NCBI GenBank assembly: GCA_036023115.1
Contig: JAYKKT010000064.1
Coordinates: 10,987,001-11,051,000 of the forward strand
Length of the DNA stretch: 64,000 nucleotides
Direction of reading: 5' to 3'
DNA from: Brasenia schreberi
Taxonomy: Eukaryota > Streptophyta > Magnoliopsida > Nymphaeales > Cabombaceae
The notes below the pieces were generated by a model. That model made no database searches and was not told the DNA's origin. It saw only the letters and a list, made by a program, of their open reading frames with translations. Of the stretch, positions 52,801 to 64,000 are shown in pieces; positions within the stretch are counted from its first letter, which is position 1; every line of letters starts with the position of its first letter. The position numbers and the translations under genes are program-made.

Positions 52801-55800
52801 TTTTCCCCCTTATTTTCCAAGCAGATTTATTTAATATTGCATCTCCTCTTTGTGGCAGGATCTCCTTTATAGTGTGTATGTTGCTACTTCAGATCTACGT
52901 CAGTGCATCAGCTTGAAACAGATCAAGATTCAACAATTAAGACAACATATTAAATTATATTTAATACTTACAGAACAGGTAATTTAGCTTTCTTGTTTAT
53001 TTTCTGAATTAGATCCTAGCATTCATATGTTGGCCATATATGGTTTTATTTACTTGACCTGATTTCTTTCAAAAGCATTGGCTGAATGTTGTTTCAATGG
53101 AGGCCTAGTTTAAAGTGACCAGAGCATGAGACCAAACAAATAACCGCTAAAGGCAAAGCATGCTTATAGTTACTTCACATCAAGATGGATGGTATGTGGA
53201 ATTCTTTCAAGTATGTTGGTTTTCCTTCTAAAGTGTTGGAAAGAAACAATAAAGAATGATCTAGCTTATTGGGAGTTAACTGCTAACATGGCACACGATA
53301 GAGATCTGTGGAAACAAAGAATCCATGTAGCCGACCCCGTCTAGTATGGGAAAAGGCTTAGTTGTTGTTGTTGTTGTTGTTATGTTGGTTTTCCTTCTAA
53401 CGGTATTTGTTTATAATGCCGTAGACTACAGTTTGGGCATTTAGTGCTGATCCATTGCTTAGTGTTTCAACTCACAGTGTTCTAAATACTGGCTATGCCC
53501 TTCACAATAAGTTTTCTTCAATAATACAAGTTCATATACTTGTTAGATTTGGTGAAAAATATAATGGATCAATCTAGGCTATGACAAGATTATGATACCT
53601 AGATACGCAAATGCTGCCAGTCATCATGCCACGTGGCAATGGTAGTCATGTAGCAGTCTACCTTACTTTTTTTATCTTGTGGAAAGGTTAGAGAGACCAT
53701 ATCGACATGTTCAAAAAGATGCTTGTTGGTAGTTCCTCCCAAATTGCATCTCATTGTACTTTATCTTATCTTCATTTTATGGGATTTTTTTCTCTATTAA
53801 CTTTATGTTTATTGGTATGGGAAAAGGCCTAGTTGTTGTTGTTGTTGTAACTTTATGTTGATTGACTGCTAGAGAGCATTTTTGCACTCATATTTGCAGT
53901 TAGTAAGTTGCAAACTGTTTGTTTCACCACGTATATGATCTTGAGTGACGCAGATGCCTTATCTTGATGTGTGGGCTATGGTAGAGAAAGAACACTATTC
54001 TTCTTTATCTGGTGTTATTGAAGCTTTGGAGGCCGGCACTGGTTGTCTTCCAATTACAAATGGAGCCAGGGTATGTTTTGCTTCTGATTTATGAGAAGGC
54101 AATTACGTACTGTATTAAGGAGCATGTGCCTGCATGTACATGGACGTGTTCTATGCCTTCATGTGTACTTGTATATTAAAAAAAACTGTTAACTGCCAAA
54201 GCATATATAGCTTCCTAACCATTCAAGTAATTTCTTTATATAGCGGTATGCTGAGATATAATGTGGACTCCAAATCGGACATATATTATCACCTTGAAAG
54301 ATATTGAGGGCTGCGAGAGAGATACTTATTGTTAATTTTATATACAGAAGAAACAAAACCAAGCCTTTTCCCACAGAAGTAGGGTCAGCGTCTCTGTGGA
54401 TTCTCTGTTACCATTGTGATCTATCTTAGGAGGAAGAGAGGCCAGCATGTATATGAAATATCTTTATTTATGTGTACTATTAATTGGCCTCAGGCTGGTA
54501 TAGTTTTCGTGAAATTAAAATTATAATTTTTGCTGTGGTAAACTATGTTATCTTGTCTAAGTATAGTTTTCACCTTTCTGAAGATTTACTCATGAGATGG
54601 GGAAGTCGGAACATATTAAGAGGTTGAATTTAAGTTGTATAGAGTGAATTGGCCTTAAGTTTAATAGGAGCTTATCATGGTGTTATTTGCATAGGTCAGG
54701 TTAAATTTTGATTGCATGATCAATTACATTGTTTGTTGCATCGTTTTTGCTATCATATAGGAAGCCGCTTAAGTGCTTTTATTGCCTATATTATGCCTTG
54801 CTGGTAGGCTGGACATGGCATGAAATTCTTAAAGGACAGCTCTAGTACTTGTCTTGATAAATTTTGGAAAGAAGTGCTAAGGTTACGTTACGTAAAACTT
54901 TTAGGCAGACATCCAAGCGATGAAGGATGCTATTTTTTCAGCAGCGGAAGTGATCAAAGCAATGGGTTCATCCATATCTTCTTTACTGTCAAAGGTAAGA
55001 GCAACTTCCATGTACTTTGCAGTGTAATCTGATTCCCCTTTGCACTAATCAGACACCAGTAAATTGGATTTTTTAATCACAAAATTGTTCGAATAAATTC
55101 CTATTTCTTGTGTTCTTGATAGCAAGTATTGAGTTGAATTTATGGAAGCTAAACACCAATTATTTGATATCTAAGTAAAAGATTTCATGCAGTTAAGGCA
55201 TGCAGCGTACTTCTTTCTATCATAATTCTTAAAAATAAGTATTGACTATTGAGTACTGGCATGTGCCTCATATTCGTGTTTCTGCCTCTGCATTTTTGTG
55301 TCTATGGTTGGTCCAATTCTTTCTCCTTTGGTATTAAAGAGTAGCAATTTCCATAAGTCATACAGCTGAAAGGTTAGACCATAGGAGAAATACTATGTGA
55401 TGTTTTCTGTATTCTGTAGAGTAACATCTGCCATTCTTTTGACGAAAAATGTCATCAACATGCGCTTCAGCATATTATGTGTTCAATATTTTATTAACAA
55501 AGATATACAATGACTTCCAATCTCGACTACAAGAATGTGTTATGGGTCGATTAGCAGGAAATTTTCTCCTCCATGTAGTCAGTCTTTCCTTTGTCGAATC
55601 GAAGACCATATGGTGGAAGCTTGTTTGGAAGATAGAGCTACCAAATATCTGCAAATAGTTGCTAAAAGAATACAGTTATAGAGAGATTCATTCCTGTAGA
55701 AGCATATAAATGGTTACAATCCAAAGTAGAGGAGCCACATTATGCGCTCCCATATCTAACTGAATCTAGAAGTAAAACACTAATATAGTCATAATATCAC

Positions 55801-56911
55801 TATTTCCCTTCAACTACCCTATTACTGGCAGCAACTTTTCCTTTCAACTGCCCCTATAATCTAGGAGCTAACTCTTTAATGGCAACCATCCCTAATAGTA
55901 GGGGTACTTATCTTGCAACTAGCTTGCAACTTCTCCTGTTAACTGCTCTAGAAGTCGTCTAGGTGATGCATCAGCTAGTCCTTGTGGGTTATAAGTACGC
56001 CATGAAAGTGATGCACTTCACAAATGATGCATCCCTTGCCATGTCTACAAGAATATTGCTTTCAAATGAAGGAATCTGCAACACTACTCTACATTAGTGT
56101 TGAGAATTTGAGATATGATTGTTGGGGCACCATTGATGAACATGCACCTAAACATGGAGTTGGTAAATGTGGTTGGCTCCAAAATTGAAGCATTCTGGCT
56201 CCAAAAGTCTCTTAATGGTCAAGGCCAACTACCTGCCAAGGACTTCGTAGTTGTCATGTAAGGGCATTGTCTTCAAGTTCTTTGCTTAACAAGGTCCTCG
56301 CCACTATGGCTTCATGCATTGAGTTCTTGGATTTCATATTTGAAAATAAATTTCATGTCATGTCACGCTATATCTTAAATGATGTATCATTACATTCTAT
56401 TATCTAAGTGTTACTTTGCGATGACATAAATTTTCCTCTTGGCCTTAAATAAACTGATCTATACTGCTTTTCTTTTGGATAAGGCAAGCTCTATGGCAGC
56501 AAAGAATCCATGTAGCCAACCCCACCTAGTGTGGGATGAGGCTTGGTTGTTGTTTCATTCTACTTTTGTATTGGCTAGCAGCAGCCTTTTCTCCTTTTCT
56601 GACCTGGGTTAGCCTCATGATAATGCGTAGGTGGATAGAATGAACAACATGGTCTCTGAACTTGCTGACACAACTGCACAAGCAAGAGCACTGATTGATG
56701 AATGTGGCGATCTTCTATCAAGAGTTGCAGCAATCCAAGTATATCTTTAAGCTTATACTTCCTCAAAAGCTTTCGATTTTTTATATTGGGGATCTAAAAG
56801 GCTGTGATGAATTGCAAACAGATAGAACAGTCCAGCTACCGAGCACATTTGATCCAACTCAGAAAAGCAATCATTGATCAAGAAATCGTGCCAATTGAAA
56901 CAATGGTTTGA
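49877..56911 (+). CDS. AUG8: AUGMIN subunit 8 / QWRF-motif microtubule protein, start exon not identified
   Basis: Exons: 49877-51441, 52859-52978, 53954-54070, 54905-54994, 56631-56738, 56822-56911; phases agree and the last ends in TGA. Numbering from TTG at 49906 gives 686 residues. Exon 1 encodes a long basic Ser/Arg/Pro-rich region, expected to bind microtubules (RTREVSSRYKSSTPF, a SRCPSPKKSRSSS block). Then comes HQLRLLHNRYLQWRF, with QWRF at 492-495. Later exons give YVATSDLRQCISLKQIKIQQ, MPYLDVWAMVEKEHYSSLSG, IKAMGSSISSLLSK, MVSELADTTAQARALIDECG and SSYRAHLIQLRKAI, the helical C-terminal QWRF/DUF566 domain. AUG8 belongs to the augmin complex, which recruits gamma-tubulin for microtubule branching. 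The frame is open back to a stop at 49837 with no ATG, so an upstream exon ending in phase 1 is required, with acceptor CTGCAG at 49871-49876. Choice of AUG8 over another QWRF paralogue is tentative. Confidence 0.88.
53212..53400 (+). mobile_element. 5'-truncated RTE LINE tail, 149 bp, in QWRF intron 2
   Basis: Bases 53232-53380 match the last part of the RTE element, including GATCTGTGGAAACAAAGAAT, GTAGCCGACCCCGTCT and a (GTT)n tail. They are flanked by a perfect 20-bp target duplication (53212-53231 and 53381-53400, starting TATGTTGG). Confidence 0.95.
53798..53864 (+). mobile_element. 33-bp RTE LINE tail with 17-bp target duplication, QWRF intron 2
   Basis: Only GTATGGGAAAAGGC, a CTAG and a short (TTG)n tail are inserted (53815-53847). 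A 17-bp repeat TAACTTTATGTTnATTG flanks it (53798-53814 and 53848-53864, one mismatch). Confidence 0.85.
56490..56553 (+). mobile_element. Third RTE tail, QWRF intron 4
   Basis: GCAAAGAATCCATGTAGCC, then CCCCACCTAGTGTGGGATGA and GGCTTGGTTGTTG match the RTE 3' end. No clean target duplication; flanks share only a loose CTTTTnTnTTGG. Confidence 0.8.
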
Positions 56912-57224
56912 GACTTTATTTCAAGGCCAACACAAGCTACTATAGGAGGACTGCGGTAGGTGCTCCAAGAGTGTAAATTACCTTTTTCTTTTTGTCACTT
57001 TTGTGCATGTTTTACTTGAAAGGATGTATACCCATGTCTTGTCATTAACCGGGGTATAAGGCCTTCCTTCCCCATGTCATATTTTTGTAACCCTCGCAAC
57101 AAGAAAATAGAAAAAGGATGAGAAGCAAAAGGATTCCAAAGAACTCTCTCTCACACACACATACACATATATGTGTGTGCATGCGTCCATTTCTTTATTT
57201 TTAAAATTTTTAGAGGTGAGAGAC
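56912..57224. other. 3' flank of the QWRF gene
   Basis: Presumptive 3' UTR, a CTCTCTCACACACACATACAC microsatellite-like patch near 57145-57165, and nothing else recognised. Confidence 0.4.
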
Positions 57225-57930
57225 ATTAGAAAGCAAATGCTTCTCACTTAGTAGAACAAAGATAAAATATATAGAATGCGAGTTTGATCACTTGTTTCCT
57301 TGATATGACATAAAAATTAAGATTGACACATATTGGATCTTTTGTAAGGAAGTTTTAAATGCTTAGAGTATGTTTTTGAGAATGAAAAAATTGATTGTGA
57401 TATTACGCAGAATTAGTGTAGGTTGGTTAAAATGGAGAGGTGAACAGATATTCTATGTGATAAGAAAATATCATTAAAGTTAAAAGATATATATTATAGA
57501 ACAATTAGACTCACTATACTTTATAGTTTTGAGTGTTGGATAGTTTATCATCATGTATAAAAATGTTTGTGATAGAAATGAAGATGGTGAGATGGATGAA
57601 TGGTCATATACTGAAAGATTATATACATAATGAGGTTATTAGAAACAAATTGGGAGTGACTCTAATAGAGGACAAAACAAGGAAAAGTCGTTTAAGATGA
57701 TTTGGACGTATAGAAAGATGACTAAAAGAAGCTCTGGTAAGAAGATATGAGAAACTAGATTGTGAAAATGGTAAAAGAGGAAGAAGAAGACCACAAACGT
57801 GTTAAAGGAAATAATAAAGATTCATCTAGCTTATATTGAGTTAACTGTTAACAACGCATATGATGAGGCTCTATTTAAACAAAGGATTCATGTGGACAAT
57901 CTCATGTAGTATGAGTTGTTTGCTGCTTCC
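57225..57930 (+). mobile_element. RTE LINE 3' fragment, 0.7 kb
   Basis: TTAGAAAGCAAATGCTTCTC and AGTAGAACAAAGA match the post-active-site region of the RTE polymerase at 24380-24430. Homology continues through the TTTTGAGTGTTGG block and the C-terminal region (ATGGTGAGATGGATGAATGG, then a WFGR-like GATTTGGACGTAT), and ends near GATTCATGTGG. It keeps about 310 bases that the 21.9-24.8 kb copy lacks between its CATCAACATGTGTAAA and GGAAACAAAG. It is highly decayed; no target duplication was found. Confidence 0.85.
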
Positions 57931-59340
57931 CATTTCCATTTCCATAGAACACAAGCAAAAGGTTTTAGAGATCATTTTGGTCTTCCACTATTTTGGTTTT
58001 AGAGGGCCTTGCCATTAAGATAATGCTCTCGGAACACAAGCAAGGTTATTGAGATCATACTTTTTCTTGCATTTATTAGCATGGAAAAAGGAAAAGCTTG
58101 AAATTTAAGGTATTTCGAAGCTGAGTACATAGAGGCACGTGTCACAAATCAAAGGAAAATTAAAATTCAAAAAAAAGAAGCATTAATCATAATCATTTTG
58201 GGCTCTCCAACAAGATGTCAGGAGTTCAAACGGCTAGTAGTTTGGCTAATCCCACTTCACCACAAAAAGAAAGAAAGAAGTCGTGCTCATCCTTTTCATT
58301 CTAGGGGACCCAATCAAATTAAATAAATGTGCGTGTACATGAATGAAACTGCTAAGATTGGTTGTTGTCTGTTAGGCAGAGAGGATGAGGACAAAGGCAT
58401 CGGTAGCAGAATCCAACTCGACCCCTGCCTTGTGGGTGTGTCATAGCATAGCTTTATCAAGTCAGGCTCCAAAGTTGGCTATGACTTGTGTCTCAATTGG
58501 GACTTTACCTTGAACAAACATGACATAACAATTATGATCGTTCAATGCATAATCTTGCACAAACATTATGGTAAATGTACTCAAAACAATTGTATCATGA
58601 ACAAATATATCAACTTCTGAAGCTGAGGAAACCTCTAAAAAATGTCAATGTTGCATGGCTTCATTGCTTGTATTCTGCTCCAAATTGAGTCCCCCACAAG
58701 TTGGAACCTAACCTTTCAGTAACTTGTTACTACTACCTCTCAACAGAACCTAAATTAGGGTTTAATAGTATAATGAAATTTTGAAATAAAACTTCTATGT
58801 CATGTGTTGTCAAATATCATTGGTGCCCCAAAGTTTGGAAAAACAAAAAAACTATCCTCCTTGTGAACAAGGTATATGACAACCGATGAAAGCTAAAAAT
58901 GTAAGAATTTATCTTTTATGGGTTCAATGGATGATGAACTAGTCAATTCTTCACTAACTGTTGATAGCATCAACTATTCACACTCGATAACGAAGTCTTT
59001 TCTCATAGAAACAAAAGGTATACTGAACAGGAAACATTCTTCTTATCTCATTAAATAGGGCTTACAAGAGGTAAGGAGGAGAGGCTAGTAGGGAGGTCCT
59101 AGCAATTGCATACAATCGGCCCTTTTCTCTATAAATTAATGGATAAGAGAAAATCATGTCTATAACCTTACTTAAATTCTAACTTAGAATTATGAATGTA
59201 CCCTTAGTTATATTGTAACTTGAAATCTAAGTATAACCTTACTCTAACTTAACTTTCAAGGATAAAAGAGAAATTGTGCTTAATAGGAAATTGAACGTGA
59301 ACTTGTGATAAAGCTCATCTTCTACAAACTTAACATTTTT
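57931..59340. other. Intergenic, nothing recognised
   Basis: No supported gene. CAGGAGTTCAAACGG near 58220 resembles a Pol III B box without further support. Confidence 0.4.
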
Positions 59341-60670
59341 AGAAACATAAAGTTTATCAGTTTAGGATCATAACATCCATATCTTTTCTTATGGATGTCA
59401 TATCTAATAAAAACATATTCAATACCTCGAGGAGAAAGTTTATCATTGTATTAGTACAAACAAAATAATGACACTCAAAGGAAAGAGTTCTAAAAGTTAT
59501 CAGAGACGTACCACTAAGCTTTTGATGGTGGTATTCTATCAATCAAATAGGTAGGGGGCAATGTAGCTTCGCCTATATTTGCATTCTATAATATCATTTT
59601 GTTGGAGAGTTTTAATACAATCTTTTATTACTAACGGTCCCATGTTCTTGAAGATAGCTTTGAAATTCTTTTGAAATAAATTTCCTTCCTAGTTCAACCT
59701 AAAAATCTTCATGCTATTTTCAAATTGGTTTTTCACAAGATCATTAAAAATTATGAATGTTTTGAAATACTTATGTCTTTTTAACCCAAAAATTAAGTCC
59801 ATATGAATCTAATATAGTCATCAACAAATATAACATAATGACTTACTCTCTCTTTATACAGGGAGCTAGTCCCCAAACATATTAGTACATAATTTTAAAA
59901 TGTCTTTGAGTAATGAGAGTTCTTTTAAAGGATAACACTTTATTTTGCCCAAGATACAATCTTTATAACATTTTCATTTCATTAAATTCAAAAGAACAAC
60001 AATTACAAAGTTTTTTTATATTTGAATTACCATATCTCTTTTGGTAAAACAATGCATCACTTTATGATACAAAAACACTACTGCATTCATCAAAAGAAAT
60101 TGTAAATCATCCGTGATAATTAAGATTCCTTCTTTATGATTGTACCCAATAATTACCTCCCAGAGAGACAATCCTAGATAACACAATATCTAAATGAAGA
60201 CATTGATATTTATTGTCAAAAATTTGTGAAACAAATAGAAAGTTCAATTCCAATTTATGAACCAAACTCACTTTTGGAACATTAAAATTTTTATTTTAAA
60301 AAATTTCTAATTTTCAACATTAAGTTTGTTTCCATCATCGACCACATAAAAGAAGCCTTATGCTTGAATTGCTCTTTATAATGAGAATCTTGGACAAGAG
60401 ATTCTCATTATATGTCATGGAAGAAGGCATAGGAATAAGATACCAAGACACTATACCTTGCAAGGAGAATTAAGTAGAAAGGTCCGATAAGGGAATAGAA
60501 GCCTTATGCTTGAATTGCTCTTTAAGTAACTTTACGTCTTCTTAAAGTTCCATGAGAACCTCCGGTTGCTCCATCTTCTTTTCTCCTTCTGTAATGTCTA
60601 TTATAGGTTTCCTAGTTTTGGACATTTGTACTTTTTGTGTTCAACTTTGTTGCAATAAAAGCAAGTAATC
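59341..60670 (-). mobile_element. Minus-strand Copia fragment (gag zinc knuckle to integrase end)
   Basis: Minus-strand 60620-60663 encodes CFYCNKVEHKKYKC, an intact CCHC zinc knuckle. Minus-strand 59355-59470 reads KLSPRGIEYVFIRYDIHKKR and YGCYDP, the segment between integrase and reverse transcriptase in Copia. The sequence between is frame-broken and rearranged. No LTRs were identified. Confidence 0.65.
60351..60524. repeat. 28-bp direct repeat with an internal perfect hairpin
   Basis: AGAAGCCTTATGCTTGAATT plus GCTCTTTA occurs at 60351-60378 and again at 60497-60524, 146 bases apart. Between them, 60377-60390 and 60399-60412 are a perfect 14-bp inverted repeat (TATAATGAGAATCT) around an 8-base loop. 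Confidence 0.9.
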
Positions 60671-61019
60671 TCCTTTCGTGGTTCACCAATTCCTTCTCTC
60701 GTTAATTGTCCTTCATTGTTGAGATGTTGTGGTATGTAGATCTTAACAATTGTCTTGATCTTGATGTAGCAAGAACAATCTCTTTTCAGTAATATTGGCT
60801 TTATATGTAGCCTTTGGGGCTGGCCTTAATCGTTTTGTCCTTCAATTGTAAAGCTGATAAATAAGCTAGCTATTATCAACCACTCTGCAATGCTTCCCTA
60901 TATCCGAGTAGTTTTACTAGGGTTGCATCATGTCATGAATCGAAAGTGTGTCTCATTGATGATCATGAGACCTTCGAGATTTGGTGTACCATAACATGTG
61001 ACTGCCTCAACTATCATGC

Positions 61020-61260
61020 CCGAGGTATATATATCGTATTCATTTAAGTCAGACATTACAAAATCCATGGTGCCACTTTAGCGGCCAATGCATATCCTTA
61101 CTGATATAGTCATACCTGCTATGCAGTGTACATGGGTGTTCACTACCTTCAGTCGACTTTATGAAGCAGTGAGGCACACACCCAAAGTACTTCCATAGAG
61201 TTAATGAAATGAGCCATGCTACTATCTACAAGAACATACACTATATGCTACCAATGTGTA
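61020..61260 (-). pseudogene. Gypsy protease fragment
   Basis: On the minus strand the frame reads YVLVDSSMAHFINSMEVL (normally VDTGATHNFI), then VNTHVHCIAGMTISV and TMDFVMSDLNEYDIY. It is the same protease region, and probably the same family, as 42720-43010, in the same orientation. Here the catalytic DTG has become DSS. Confidence 0.65.

Positions 61261-64000
<2,740 letters not shown>

Overview
This is a nuclear window from a flowering plant. The evidence is intron-rich genes of angiosperm families, nested LTR retrotransposons, RTE and L1 LINEs, a hAT-type MITE and many (AT)n or (CT)n microsatellites. Nothing prokaryotic or organellar was seen. The species cannot be named from the sequence.

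Four host genes are supported. (1) At the left edge, minus strand, is an exon of a HOTHEAD-like GMC oxidoreductase (1-180) that runs off the window. (2) A complete intronless GRAS transcription factor of the SCARECROW-LIKE 32 type lies on the minus strand (2711-4141). (3) A complete HflX-family GTPase lies on the plus strand (32040-40377). I could assemble it as 13 coding exons, all in phase, giving 556 residues with a probable organelle presequence. (4) An AUGMIN subunit 8 / QWRF-family microtubule protein lies on the plus strand (about 49877-56911, six exons); its initiating exon is not identified.

The rest is mostly mobile DNA. An L1-type LINE relic with zinc-binding and RNase H regions lies at about 5.9-7.7 kb. 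The segment 9.7-27.2 kb is one nested pile. A minus-strand Copia element (LTRs 9731-10174 and 26626-27162) is split by an RTE LINE (21851-24818, 15-bp target duplication). It is also split by about 2 kb of LTR-like DNA, itself split by a plus-strand Copia element (12028-18296, 369-bp LTRs, ACTTC target duplication). The segment 41.6-45.7 kb is a minus-strand Gypsy element keeping gag and protease but no polymerase. Further RTE fragments sit at 53.2, 53.8, 56.5 and 57.2-57.9 kb; the first three are inside introns of the QWRF gene. Copia and Gypsy scraps lie at 59.3-61.3 kb. All transposon reading frames are broken.

The host genes have no evident shared pathway: a secreted oxidoreductase family, a transcription factor, an organellar-type ribosome-associated GTPase and a microtubule-nucleation factor. 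No new multi-gene system was found. The points most worth a second look are the insertion chronology of the nested pile, a 33-bp RTE tail insertion with its own 17-bp target duplication, the acidic insert between the G4 and G5 motifs of HflX, a GC-AG intron and a hAT MITE in the same gene, and the unresolved start of the QWRF gene. All comparisons were made by eye; no database was searched.
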